Source: Datnioides undecimradiatus
Taxonomy: Eukaryota > Chordata > Actinopteri > Lobotiformes > Datnioididae
Assembly: GCA_008933995.1 (NCBI GenBank)
Contig: WARS01000130.1
Location: forward strand, 47,218 to 111,217
Length of the DNA stretch: 64,000 nucleotides
Direction: 5' to 3'
Shown: piece after piece, positions 1 to 14,300 of the stretch
Layout: each line of letters begins with the position of its first letter
Position numbering within the stretch: the first letter of the stretch is position 1
Notes under the pieces: generated by a model
The model's database searches: none
Told to the model about the DNA's origin: nothing
The model's input: only the letters and a program-made list of their open reading frames with translations
Made by a program: the position numbers and the translations under genes

Positions 1-1085
1 GCGGCAGCGACGTGACGGCGTCCAGCAGCTCTGCAGGTCGCAGGTTGATGACGCGCAGCTCTGATCCCTGGTTCAGGAAGTGCAGCTGGAGAGCGACCAG
101 CTTTGCTGTCCGAACACAGCGAGTCGCCTGACGCACACACGAGTCCTGGAGACACACACAGAGTTAACTTCTCCCCTGTCAGAGTATTAGAGGGCGTGTG
201 AAGGCCGAGCAGCCTGCAGAGACGTTCAGGCACCTTGGAGAAGCTCTCTGCAGCGTCCTTCAGCAGACCCAACACTTTGACCAGCAAACTCTTCAGCTCA
301 GGAGTCACGACTGAAACGTTTCACAAAGCTCAAAGTCAAAACCAGAAGCAGCTCGTACTGCGGTGAGTTCATTAGCTGTTAGCGCTGAGCTAGCTCACCC
401 CAGGGCTGAGACTCGATGATCTTCAGCTGGGTCCTCGCCGCCATCTCGTGGTTCTCTCCGATCTCCCTCCTCATGCTGAAACACAGCGCCACCATGTTGT
501 GTTTCTCGCTGTCTGCAGGGAGGCAGCGTTTGATGTAATCCAGCAGCGCCGTCTTCAGGCTGGAGCTCTGCGGGGAGCGACAGGGATCAGGCTCAGGGTC
601 AAACGTGTCGCACGAGATGTCACATAATCATTATTGATCCAGGGGGTCGGGGGTCAGGGTGCACCTGTCCTCTGTCCGCGTCCACCTTCTTCCTCAGCAG
701 CATCTCAAAGCGATGGTTCTGATGCAGCAGGTCGAAGATGTACGTCATCTCGTTATACCTGCCGATACCGGTCAGCAGACGCACCTGCACACACACACAC
801 ACACACACACAGAGTAAGGACGCCTTCCAGCAGCTCTGAGCAAACATCTGATTCCTGCCCAAGTGGATTCTGTTCTTTGAGGAACGACAGGCTGCGTGTC
901 AGGGAGTGGGCGGGGCTTACCAGCAGGCTGTAGTGCTCGCCCGGGGCCAGGTAGGTGTGGCTGAGGTGGCGGGCGGCTTGGAGCACTCGGACAATCCCCT
1001 CCATGTTACAGGTGAGACTGAAGCAGTCGTGAGTCACGATCAGCAACTCCACAACTGCAGGAGAGAGGGGACGAAGGAGTCCGTT

Positions 1086-1118
<33 letters not shown>

Positions 1119-1218
1119 CAGGTGATGTGCAGGTGTAACCAGGAAGTGAGTCCTGAACACACCTTTAATGTGTATTTAAATATAGTTTTATAGAGTTTGG
1201 AGCTTAAAGGGACATTTC

Positions 1219-1252
<34 letters not shown>

Positions 1253-3186
1253 TGACGTACTGCAGTTCAGGTCTCGCAGTGGAACAGTGTTGAGGTTTTC
1301 CAGCAGTTTGACTCCCACCAGGTTTGGATCCTCGCACAGTTTGATGAGCTGGACCAGTGAATCCCGGCCCTCCGACGGCCTGAACACCTGCCTCTCTGCT
1401 GACACACACACACACACACACACACACAATTAAACAATGAAGAGGAATAAAATATATAATCAGCTGATTCTTTTGTTTTGATGTGAAATGTCTGTGTCTG
1501 CAGCTGCAGCCTGCAGCACCGTGCTGATAGAGGACAGTGAAGGTTCAGACTGGAGTTTACAGACTTTCTGACCTTTTACTGAGGAGACAATCAGACAGAA
1601 ACCTGCCTTTATCACAGACACTCAAACCTCTCACACCCGTGTGTGTTTGGTACAGTTCAGACATTTGGAGCCGCTGTGATCTCACCAGGCTGCAGCTCCT
1701 GCATGGAGGCCAGCAGCGCCTGCACCACAGCGGAGGAGACGAGCTCGGCCACGGCGTCCGCAGACAGACTCTGGGCTCTGATGAAGGCCTGCGCCTTCCT
1801 GAAACGCTCCGGCTGCTCCGACTGCAGCAGCTTCTCCAGCACCGAGCCGGGGTCCTCCCTGCAGATCTGAGTGAAGGAGCACTGCAGCTCCTGGACGAGT
1901 CGCATGAAACAGGAAACACGTGTTTACTCTGAATCCACTGCACATGCACAGTCTGTACACCTGAGACCGTGCAGCGTGCTGCAGGATATGAAGGACGGGC
2001 CGGTACCTTGGAGAGCTGGTAGAGGCTCAGCACCTGTTTGCAGTAGTTGTTGCCATGGCGACACTGATCCACCAGCCTCTGGAGCTGCACGGCGACGTCA
2101 TCGTCGTCGGGGAGGGGCAGCATGGCGAAGGACAGCAGGCTGCTGACGGACGGAGCTGCAGCGAGGAGAGAGGCTCAGAGTTGTCTGCTCCAAATCACAC
2201 CTGTCTTTTCAGAATCAGCACAAAATGAACGCAGCACGTGTTTCTACTCTGCCGTTAATACTTCATTAATTTACAATGCATGTAATGCACCTGCAGGAGA
2301 AGGTGCAGCCACATGTGCTAAAATGCTAAAACTGCTCATTTACAGCATGAGCTCGACCGACTGCGCTCTCTGCAGGACGTCGTGGTGTCAGAGGAATCTG
2401 CAGTGTGATTGGATGTGATGAGATGGTGGGCGGCGGCTTACAGCTTTTCATGCTCCTCGTGGGCGGAGCCTCTGATGCCTCCTCCGCAGCGTCTGGCTTC
2501 AGCTCTCCGGAGGCCAGACCCCGGCAGCGCAGCACCACCCACAGGTCCGGGTGATGCAGCGAGAAGTAACGGCAGACCCGCCCGGCTTCGTGGATACTGC
2601 CATCGTCCAGCAACTGACCAATCAGAGCGGCCAGAATGCTCCTCTCCTCTGGACTCAGGGGCGGGTCCAGACTCTGCTCCTGCTGCTCCTCAGGGGGACC
2701 CGGGAGCCCGTCCAGGCTCAGACACCCCTCTGAGTTCAGGCCCGATATGCTGGAGAAGGAGAACTCCTTCATGAGCGCTTCATACGAGTTCATTTCTGGC
2801 GTGATGGCGGGCGGCGGCAGGTTGAAAACACTCTCCTTCTCCATGGCGACGGTGAGGACGTGCTGTTGGACGCGGCGGACCCACAGCTCCTTCTCCAGAG
2901 TCTCCAGTTTGCCGAGGGGAGGCGGGCTGAGCAGGGAGAGCCAGCGGGCGGCGAGGCACAGCAGCAGGCAGCGTTCCTGCACGTCCAGCAGCTCCAACTG
3001 AGCGTCTGCGGCGCCACAGGCATTGGTGCTCACGGGTTCAGCCTGCGACAGGAAGAACTGGGAGGCTGACTCCGGATCAGTGCCGTCGGCCGTCAGCTGC
3101 TCGTGACATCTCTTCCAGAAGCCGACTCGCGTCTCCAAACGTCTCCACTGCCGCTTGGACTTCTGGGAGTCTGCCTCCTGGAGGAG
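1..3186 (-). CDS. spg11: SPG11 exons 30-38 (C-terminal part, truncated by window edge)
   Basis: Exons in transcript order: 30, 2442-3186 (745 nt, the largest); 31, 2007-2155; 32, 1686-1890; 33, 1261-1395; 34, 921-1054; 35, 665-784; 36, 399-567; 37, 234-310; 38, 1-145 and continuing left. The exon 33 acceptor was set at 1396/1395 rather than the nearer AG at 1392, because only that choice keeps phase 1 and yields the ERQVFRPSEG segment. Exons 34-38 form the conserved C-terminal block with HDCFSLTCNMEG, LKTALLDYIKRC, FSMRREIGENHEMAAR and LVALQLHFLNQG. The missing end would correspond to the last ~110-150 residues of the human protein. Confidence 0.93.
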
Positions 3187-6100
3187 CTACAGGGGGAGGG
3201 AGTATGACATCAGGCAACTCTGCATGCAGTGACATCATCGCATCATCATCAGCTGTTTTTCAGGATGTATGAGGCGTCTAATCGTCTGCGTGTGCATGAC
3301 ACCAGGTGTGCATATGGTGGACGCCAGTTGGACGCCAGAAACGCTGGTTTAAGGGATCATTAAGTCTACAAGGGTTCATCCTCTGGAGAGATGACTTGTT
3401 TGTAACTGTGTGGTTTGACCTGCAGGCGGCACGTGTGTGAATGTAAAACCTGGAGATTAAACATTAATCTGGTGTCGTGTGGCGGGTCGGACCTGGCTGA
3501 GCAGCAGGCGGTGGACGGACAGGCCGGCCAGCTGTGCGACCTGCCGGGCCTGGCTGTAGCGCCCCTGGGCCTGCAGAGCGTCCACCGCAGCCTGGAACTC
3601 CTCCTGCTGGACGGAGGACGAACTGCACTGCAGCAGCCGTGGAGACAGGTTGACCTCTGACCCCTGCAGCAACTGACTGAGCTGACTCAGCTTCCTGAAG
3701 TCTGGGCCTACACACACACACACACACACACATATAGATAACACACCTGTGTGCACGTCACAGATCAGCCAGTGCTCCACTGATCTCTGCCATCTCACCG
3801 TTGAATTTGAGGAACTTGTCGACGTCGGCCAGGAGCTGCAGCAGCCGGTGGAGGTCGTACTGGGAGGTGCAGCGCTGCAGCATGGTGAGGAGCAGCACGG
3901 AGGCCTGGCTCTCCACCCACTGCAGGGGGAGTCCAGCGGAGGGAGCAGGGCTGCTGCTCCTCAGCTACGTCAGCAGAGAGAAGGAGGTGAGAGACAGGAA
4001 CACACACCTGAAGAAGGCAGCTCCACCAGCTGTGGAACCACATGCACGCAGGTCTGCTTACAGCGATGAGCGTCCTCTGGAAGTCCAGCAGCTTTGCTTT
4101 GGCCGCGGAGAAGTTCCTGTAGTCACAGCACAGCTCAAACATCCTGAGCACCAGCACCAGTGGACAGTCCTGAGACACAGAGGCAACGATTAACTGTATT
4201 GATTATCCCGTTATTAGTGATCAGGCTGGTTTCCTTCATGCAATCAGTCTGTCAGAAAGATTAAATCATCTCACGCAGTGAATTCAAGGTTTATTTCGAC
4301 CAATCAGAGTTCAGGATTTTTGGAGAGGAATCACGTCGAGTTTTAATTTGATTCTATTTCATTAATTGTTTTACATCGAGACATTTAAAGCCACAGATCA
4401 GCACTTTTACAGATAATCCACCGCCCGATAGACTCCAGCCAATCAGACAACTCTCTGTGCTGTAAGGTTTTAAAGCTGCTGTCTGCTGGGCTGTTCCCAA
4501 CACCTTTAAACATCAAAGAGGCTGAAAAGCAAAACCAGACAAATCCCTGCAGGTCGCGTCAGGAACGAAGAAGCCATTTTAAAGACAGCGTCATGTGTTT
4601 TAATCTGCGGAGGCGGAGCTTTGATCTGTGTTTAATCTCTGAAAGAGCAGAACCTGCAAACATCTACTGCACTACTGCTTCATGCAGCTTCCCAGGATCA
4701 GACAGCAGGGTCGGACGCTGTGCTGCCGTTCCTCTGATCACAGATCTGTTTCATCATCTCGTCTCAGGTCTTTACCCTCTGGAAGAGCTCGAAGCCCCGC
4801 AGCAGCGGCCGCACATGGCCCCGCCCCAGCAGCGTCCTCCAGATGTGCGACAGGTCGTGCAGCGTCCATCCGTGGTGCTCGGGGGCTTCTGCCAGGTGGG
4901 AGGTGGCTTCCTCTGCTGTGACATCATCGACGGAGGTCAACACCCACACGCACAGACACGGCAGCAGCTCCGCCCCCTGACAGGTGAGAGACAGGTGAGC
5001 TGTGAGTTTAAAGTAAAACACATGCTAACATGCTAGCAGGCTCAGCGTTCACCATTACTTTAGCATGTTAGCATGCTATCAAATCATGTACATTTGCTTT
5101 GACCTGTTTTATTATTTAAAAATATGGACATGAATGTATTTAAGATGCATTTTATTATTATTAATAATAATAATGATGATGATGTGCTCCTGCAACAAAC
5201 TGATTATTATTATTCCAGAGGTCATACTCATTGAACAGAGAATGGGAGGTGGTGTTTGGGGCTCACCAGGTGTGTCTGTTTACCTGTTGACAGGCAGCCA
5301 TCACAGCCAGCGTCGGGCAGCGTTGCAGCAGCGCCTCCTGCAGCAGGTACCTGCAGGGCGACGTCTCCTCCTGGCTCTGCAGGAGGACCTGGAACAGCTC
5401 TGTGGGGCGCTCCGGGCTCTCGGAGGCCTCCTCGGTGTTCAGAGACCCCGACCGCTGCTCCTCAGACCCACACCTCCTCCTCTGACTGTATACCTGCAGG
5501 TCCTGAAACGCAAGACTCAGGTGGGCCTGCAGGGCGGGGCCAAACTGAGCCGCCAGTGACCTCACCTGGAGGAGGAGGCAGGTATGGTCAGAGCGAGAAC
5601 ATCCTGAAAATGACCCTGCACCGTGTTTTTGAATAAACTGATTAATCTGTGTGTGTGTGAGTATGTGTGTGTGTTCACCTGCTGAGGCGGGAAGTTGTGC
5701 AGCTGGACAAACAACAGGAAATGGATGAACTGTCCGTCATCAGCGCAGTGGGCGGGGTAAACAGAGCTGAGCTTCAGACTGTGCAGCTGACAGAACTGAA
5801 CGGGCAACGCCCACTCCTGCGCCGCCTCGTACGAAGACCTGACACAGACGCACGCACGCACACACACACACACACACACGGACGCACGCACACACACACA
5901 CACACGGACGCACGCACACACACACAAAGACAGAGATTTACTCTGAATCGATCTACTTTTAATTCCCTGTTCACAGGTTTTTACCTGTTTTGTCCTCACG
6001 TGTTTGTTGCTGTGTTTTCAGTTTGTGTTGTTTGTTGTTGTTTTATTGATGTAAAGTTGCTGAACAAATAAACATTTTTCAGTTTTTGTTGACTTGAGCT

Positions 6101-8354
6101 TCTGACTAACCTGCTGAGTGTTTGCTGGCTAACCGCAGCTAGGGAGCTAGCTAGCAAGCTAACTTGTCGCAGCCACCATGCCATGTTGCATGCTGCACAG
6201 TCGACACGGTAACATGATGCACGACTGTAACGTCTCACCTGCCGACGCCTTTCTGCTCCAGGCCGTCCGTCACTGCAGCCTCCAGGTAACCAATCAGCTC
6301 CTCCGCTGCTCCAGGCTCCGCCTCCACCAGCTTCACACCTTCAGATACTGAAAAGACACAAATCAGTGTGTGCGTGTGTGTGTGTACCCAGAGTGTGCAG
6401 ATGTTGTGTGGCGGCGGTGTGTGTGTGTGTGTGTACCCAGAGTGTGCAGATGTTGATTGGCAGCGGTGTGTGTGTGTGTGTGTACCCAGAGTGTGCAGAT
6501 GTTGATTGGCAGCGGTGTGTGTGTGTGTGTACCCAGAGTGTGCAGATGTGTGGCGGCGGTGTGTGTCTCCTGCTGGCTCCAGTGCTGCAGGACGGCGTTC
6601 ATGGCTCTGATGTCGACCCTGAGCTTCAGGCTGCAGCCTCCCAGCAGCTCGCAGAAACAGACGCACGCTGACGTCACAGACGGCACGTTGAAACACTGCA
6701 GGGCCAACCTGTACACCTGCTGCCAGGTGTGCTGCAGCCTGAAACACACAAACACACACACACACTAGTGTTGCTGTGCAGCAGGTGTTCCTGGGTCGAG
6801 CAGCTGTGTCTCTGTGCGTCACACTCACAGCAGCGCGACGTTGCTGCAGCCGCTCAGCTGCTGGACGAGGAAGGTGGCGTATGCGAAGGATGGTCGGCCG
6901 TGATGGAGGTAATACAGGAAGTCCAGGTTCTCCACCACAGCAAACCTGTTGACCAGGTGAGGGCTGGAGAAATGAGGCAGCTCGGATGTTTCTGTGGAGG
7001 AGACGTCAGTTAGCTTTATGTTTATATACTTAGCTTCAGGTGCTGCTGCAGCAAACAAACAACAACAGCAAACTCAAACAAACAAAACACACGAGACGCC
7101 ACAGCCATGCGCGTAACTAATGCTAATGTCAGGATGCTAACATGCTGATGTTTGTTCAGCATGTGTTTACCATGTTCTCGATCCTTGTTTAGCATGTTAG
7201 CATTAGCTGATTAGCAGTAAACACAGCTGAGGCTGATGGGAAAGTCCTCAGCCCTGCAGGTGTTTGGTTGGCCTGATGAAAAGTCAGAGGATCAGTGAGG
7301 CCTGCTAGCTGCTAGCATCATGGCTAACAATGTTAGCTGAGAAGAGCTGTGAGACATGCTGGCTGGAGCCTCAGGGGTCGTGACCCTGCGGTGACCTCAC
7401 TCACAGGTGTGTATTTCAGACCGTACCTGTGGAGTTGAGGGTGTTTGCTGCCTGCCAGCTGAACAGCCGGGAGGGATCCAAAGGATGCAGCGACTGGAAA
7501 ACACACCAATAATGAGCTGTCATCAACGGGCGCGCGCACACACACACACCACACACACACACACACCGGGGTGACAGGTGAGCGTGTACCTGCAGGAGGT
7601 GGTAGATGGAGATGTCAGAGGACTGGCTGGTTCCTCGGGGCGCGGCTGGGAACAGGGCGGCCCTCAGTTTGGGGTGGGGGGCCAGCGCCATCTTCAGGAG
7701 CTGGGGGTCGACCGTCCTCTCTGACCTGCCCGACCTTTCAGCCTGAGACACCACCTGCACACAGGAAGCTCATGATGCACTGACACACTGAACCCAAGCA
7801 GGTTGCACCACACAGGAAACATGACTGATCTGAAGCTGCAGTAAGAGTTCCCAGTCTGATGCATTAAAACTTTTTCTTCAGATTAATCACGTCACGCTGT
7901 TCCAGGGTCAGTCACAGACTTCACCTGGTCGATTCCTCCGGGGGCGAACATGATGGCGGCCAGGGCCAGAAGACTGTGGCCCTCCAGCAGGAGGCTGCTC
8001 AGAGACGCCTGGCTGCCCGGTAACAGCACCTGGGCACTGGTCAGACTGGCCTGGAAGACCAGTCCTGGATCTGGGACCACAGACAGACACAGGGACAGAG
8101 ATCAAGTGAGCTCAGTGGGATCAAATGTGCTCATTCTGTTAAACTATGTTTTCAATCAATCAAACTATTAAATGTCAGAAATCAGTGGGATCAGGGAGAA
8201 AACCCAAACATTGAGACTGATCTGTGATCAGTGCTGGTACCTGTCAGGTCCCTGGTGATCTCCTGGATCTTCACCAGCATCTCAAACCAGGGCTGGCTCT
8301 CAGACAGGCTCTGATTGGTCAGGAGGGGGCAGTTTCTGGGCGTCAGTCTGTGAT

Positions 8355-8396
<42 letters not shown>

Positions 8397-11300
8397 TCAT
8401 CTGTTTAGTGGCTTTAAAGCTGGAACACAACAACAGAGGAACTGTGGACACACACCTGTAGTGCTCCAGGTAGGTGTAGAGCAGGTACTGCAGGCCGTGG
8501 TCCAGACAGAAGGTGATGAAGAGGCTGTGGAGGTCGAGGCCGAGGGGGGAGCGGTACTGAGGGACGGGTGGGGACGGAGCCATCACACCTCCACCCTGCG
8601 CCAACCGCCACAGCAGCTGCTGCAGGTCAGCGAGCTCCTCCAGGACGAACAGGCCTCTCCTGGAAACACACAGAGACGTCAGGAGGGGCGGTGAGAAATG
8701 TGTCTTACAGCTGATCCAGAGTCAGTTTATCAAGCTGCTGACACACAGAAATGTGTCTTACAGCTGATCCAGAGTCAGTTTATCAAGCTGCTGACACACA
8801 GACACAACACTGACACATGCACAGAGAGGAGGAGGTGACGCCACAGACAGGAAGTGAAGCCGATCACAGAGCTGATCTGGATTCACAGAGTCTCTGAGTC
8901 TGAACCTGATGAAACACCTGAGATCATGTGACAACAGGTATCTGGACTGATTCAGTTTCTCTGGAGGTCTGGAGGATCAGGGCAGTGGGATCGTACCTGG
9001 CCAGCAGGTCCAGGATGGTCTCCTTCAGGTAGGTGCTGCAGGCCGTGTTGTTGTCAACCAGCTCCGGCGTCAACTCAGGCCACCGGGAGGTGCCGCAGGC
9101 CTCCGTACTGCAGTCGATCCAGTCGACCACCCGTCGCTGGTCGTGCAGGGCAGTCAGGTAACGCCACAACACCGCCGGGTCGCAGGAAGTCAGCTCTGAG
9201 GAATCCAACAGACAAGAAAAGGTTCAGGAACCGAGAAACAAGCAGGACGAGCTCAGACTGTTTGGATCTGGAGCCGACCTGAGTGTCGCAGTCTGGACAG
9301 GAGCACGGACGTCTGGCAGCTCTGGTCCCAGTTCCTCACCCAGTCCAGTCGCAGGTTCACCCAGAGACCCCTCTCCTCCTCCTCAGACCTCCTCTGTCCC
9401 AACAGCTCCTGCAGGACCTCCTCACCACCACCACCCTCCCTATGGACCATCTGAACCACCCTGCACAGGAGGAGCAGAGGAGATGAGTCATTCAGAAGAT
9501 GAAGAGGAGGAAGAGAGGAGTGAAACAGGAAGTCCAGGAGGTTCAGCAGCTTCAGACTGGACGTTACCTTTGACCTGTGGTGTTTGCGGTGCAGCGGGAC
9601 GCAGGCAGCGACCCCAACCGCTCCATTTCCTTAATGAACTCCACGCTCTGCGCCTCCTCCTCGGGGAAATAACTCCGCCCTGACAGCTCCTCCACCTGAT
9701 CAATCAACCAATCAGAGACTGGTAAAGACGTCATACAACAACAGGACGGCCAGTGGGTGAAAGTAAAAGCGACGTTTGTCGAGTTCGACTCACCACAAAC
9801 TCCCTGAGGTCCTTGTCGTGGGTGTAGAGGCAGATGCTGTGCAGCTGCTGCTTCACGCTGAAACCCTGAAAACACAGAATGAGTAAATATGAAAGTTAAT
9901 GCTTGAAAGCGCCAAAGTCAGTGGATTAGCTTTGGGCTAACGTTAGCAGAGGCAGCTAAAACCACTTTTCTCAAATCATAACTTTCTGATTGTATAAAAC
10001 AAAAAGAAATGAAACATCTTAATTATTTATTAGTGATTATTAGTAATTAATACACCGCGTTCCACATTATGCAAATGTAATTTTTCTCTCTTTTTCCTAA
10101 ATAATCTATAAAAATGATAGTTCTCATAATTTTCAAGTCATCAAGCATTAGAGTATAACTTGACTGTTTTTGAACGAACCTCCAAATCATAACGATTTAA
10201 AAAAAAATAAATCAAAATCTTAAAATGCACTGTTCCACATTATTACGCACAATAGAGTTTCAAAACATTTTATTGTTGTAAACAACTGAAAATGGCCATT
10301 AGTTAAACTGCAAGCATTTGCAGGTTATATTTGCTGAAATCAAAAGCTCTTTCAATCAAAAATATCTTAACAGGCCAAATTACATTTTGACATAGGACCC
10401 CTTATTGGATAGGAGCTTCACAATTCTTGCATCCATGGAAGTTGTCAGTGTTTGGATGGTTTCTGCTGGAGTTTCTTTGCAGGATGTCAGAATAGCCTCC
10501 CAGAGATGCTGTTTTGATGTGAACTGCCTCCCACCCTCATAGATCTTTTGCTTCATGATGCTCCAAAGGTTCTCAATAGGGTTGAGATCAGGGGAGGATG
10601 GGGGCCACACCATGAGGTTTTCTTGTTTCATGCCCATAGCAGTCAATGATGCACAGGTATTCCTTGCAGCATGGGATGGTGCATTGTCATGCATAAAGAT
10701 GATCTTGCTACGAAAGGCACGGTTCTTTTTTTTGTACCACGGAAGAAAGTGGTCAGTCAGAAACTCCACATATTTCACAGAGGTCATTGTTACACCTTCA
10801 GGGACCTTGAAGGGGCCGACCAGCTCTCTCCCCATGATTCCAGCCCAAAACGTGACGCCACCACCTCCTTGCTGACGTCGCAGCGTTGTCGGGACATGGT
10901 GGCCGTTCACCAACCATCCACGACTCCATCCATCTGGACCATCCAGGGTTGCACGGCACTCATCAGTGAACAACACTGTTTGGAAATTAGTCTTCATGTA
11001 CGTGTAGGCCCACTGCAGGCGTTTCTGCTTCTGAGCTTTGGTTAAGGGTGGCTGAATGAGGTTTATGCATAACTGCAACCCTCTTGAGGATCCTACACCT
11101 TGATGTTCTTGGCACTCCAGAGACACCAGCAGCTTCGAATACCTGTTTGCTGCTTTGCAGTGGCATTTTAGCAGCTGCTCCCTTAACCCGACGCATTTGT
11201 CTGGCAGAAATCTTCCTCATTGTGCCTTTATCTGCTCGAACCCGTGTGTGTTCTGAATCGGCTACAAATCTCTTTATTGTACGATGATCACGGTGAAGTT

Positions 11301-14300
11301 GTTTTGAAATATCTAAAGTTGTCATACCTTCTCCTAGGCATTGAACTATTTCTCGCTTTTCGGCAGCAGAGAGATCCTTCTTCTTCCCCATATTGCTGGA
11401 AAATGGTGGTCTGCTTAATAATGTGGAACATCCATTCTTAAGTAGTTTTCCCTTTATTTGGACTCACCTGCAAACTAATTGGCACAGGTGTCTGAGATTG
11501 ATTGGAGTGATTGGAAGAGCCCTGACACACATTCCCATCCATGTGTTTAAACTGACTAATAACTAATAACAAAGAGCCACCCTAGCTGTTTCTGTATGCT
11601 AAGCTATGCTAACCACATCCAAATAAGAACAAACTGACACTAAGTAACATGCAACTTTCAACACGTTAGTGTGTGAACATGTGACCACGTGACCATGTGC
11701 ACAGCTGCTAACCGCTCTGACCATGTTGGCGAGCAGCGTGTTGGCGGTCTGCAGGTCGCGGCTCTGCAGGCAGGAGAACACCTGACGCAGACCCTCCATC
11801 CTCAGGGTGGACAGTTGCTTCTCTGGGCGGCTCCGCCTCCACAGGACGGCCTGAGCTCGAGGGATCTGATTGGTCAAGACAGACTGCCGGACCACTTCCT
11901 GCAGCACACACACAAATGCACACACACACACATAAATACAAACACACACACACACACAATGATGAAACATGATGCCTGACTCACCTCCGTCGGCAGCTGC
12001 TCCCACTCGTCCCCCTGCGCCTCCTCCTCCTCCTGAGCAGCATCAGTGGAGGTGGTGCTGGCGGTGTCGCCCCCTGCAGGCCAGGGGTACTTCTTCATGT
12101 AGCTCCTCAGTTCAGTGACGTAATGGTCGAGAACGTCCACGCAGCTCCGCGCGTCTTCGTCCTCGTCTACAACAGAACGGCTGCAACTGTCACAAACCTG
12201 AGTGAACTGTCTGCAGTGTGTGTGTGTGTGTGTGGCCTTACGGTGTGTGTTGCACAGCACCGAGCGGATCTGCGTGCTGACGAAGTTCATGGTGATGTTG
12301 AGCAGCTGTTCAGAGAACTGACGACTCTGAGCTTCACTGTTCGAGCCTCTGACGGCTGAACACAGCAGGTCCAATGCAGGACACAGCTCCTGGACACCTG
12401 CGCACACACACAGACACACACACACACACACACAGACACACACACACACACACACACAGACACACACACCACACACGTTAGCTGGGCTTAGCTAACTGAT
12501 CTCTATATGTCTGCAGAGGTGGTATGTGTGTACCATGCATCATGCTGCAGGCTGCAGGTTGATTGGCTGAAGGCTGATTGGCTGAAGGCTGATTGGCTGC
12601 AGGGTTCAGGATGTTCTCTTTGCTCTTCAGGTAAAAGTCCACCGTGTCCAGCTGACGGTTCTTCAGTCCGGCCTGTGAAACACACAGAGGTGAGATGGTT
12701 CTGCAGCAGGTGAGGTTGAGGCGAAGACAGGTGGGCGTGGCCTCCTACCTGCAGGGCGTGGATGGGGATGGAGCAACGCCCCCACCTGTTCAGGTGACAC
12801 ACTGCATCGACCGTGGCTGCGCTGCCAAACAGCATCAACCTGCTGAGCAAATCCTGCTGCGACACCGAGAACAAGACCTGGGACAGACCGGACTCTGCGG
12901 ACGGAGAGAGCTTTGTTGTTGCCATGACAACAGTCCAACAGTGCCAGCCTGATGTCAGAGGTTTACTCACTCGTCAGCAGCAGTCTGTGCTGTCTCTCTC
13001 CACAGAGCTGAACCGGAGCCGCCTCGCCCTCCGTTTGATGGAGGCTCACACCACCCGACTCAAAATCCCACAATGCCACTGTGGTCTGTCTGTTGCCAGG
13101 GGCGACGAAGGTCAGCTGGGCAGAGAACTCAGACACAGTGAGCAGGGACGGAGAGGACGACTCAGGGACTGAGAAAGCAGCGGTCACCCCGCCACGAGGC
13201 ACCCTGCTGTGGGCCGAGGACGGAGCCCAGGGGGACTCTGGGAGGTGGAGGAAGGAGGACCAGGAGGAGGAGGAGGAGGAAGAGGAAGAAGAGGAGGAGG
13301 TGGTGGAGCAGGGAGCTGCAGCCTGCTGCGCTCGGCTGTACATGGAGGCCAGACGAGCCTCCCAGGAGCTGCGGAGTTAGAGTTTGAGGTCAGAGGTCAG
13401 GTGAAATGTGATTTAAAATCAATTTTACAGCCCTTACAGCCCTTTAACTCATGTGGTTATGAAATTATCAAATAAACTTTATTAACATATTCATTTGCAG
13501 TCAAACTGACACACGGGTGTTTTAAAGGAAAGGCCACAGTCGGTGTTTTACCGGTCGGTGCTGAAGGTTGAGCCGAGGGCGGAGACGCTGCAGCCGGAGC
13601 TCGCCAGGCTGTCCTGATCGCTATGGTGCTGGGGCTGGAGGGCGGGGCGAGAAGGGGGCGGGGCACACAGCAGGTGATCTGGAAACATCCTGCGAGGCAC
13701 AAACATCAGTCAGGAGGTTGTTTTCTCTGTGCACGAAACTGATCTGATATCAGTTTCAGCCATTTTTCTCCAGTCGAGTCACATGACACAAATCTGTGTC
13801 TCTGCAGCATCTCGTCCAATCAGGATCAAGCTGTACAGTGTGATTGGATTACTGTACCTGAAGTAGTGGTTGAGGTCAACAGCGACGGCGCTGTGGGACT
13901 GAGTGACCGCCACGGCTGTGCTGAGATCAGCTGACACCTGGAGGAGGCAGAAGGAGGAAGGGGAAGAGGGGGAGCAGGAAGTGAGGTCATCGTCGGCCGG
14001 GTCAGAGCTCAGGTAAGCGGGGAGGTCAACGGTGGCGAGCAGGCGGCCATCGAAGGCGTGAACCACAGCTGCAGGTCACAGTTAAAGAAGATCACAGGCA
14101 CAAAAACCAGATCAGGGTCTGATCTGAAGTCCTGCATCGCCTGAGAAAGACTGAGAGGTGCAGCAGAGAGCTCAGGGAAAGGCCAGTAAGAGGTCTTTGA
14201 GTTCAGATTCGTGTTTTTGATCAAACTGATTATTTGGTGTTTTAATGTCTGCTCAGCTTAAATTAGAGTTTAACTGCTTTACATTAATTCATTTAGTTCA

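Noticed and set aside
1392-1395. Nearer acceptor AG for SPG11 exon 33
   Set aside because: It would break the reading frame; the AG four bases upstream in the transcript keeps phase and gives the ERQVF segment.
12963-13475. Plus-strand Glu/Gly-rich frames
   Set aside because: Antisense of SPG11 exon 6, which is firmly placed on the minus strand by homology.
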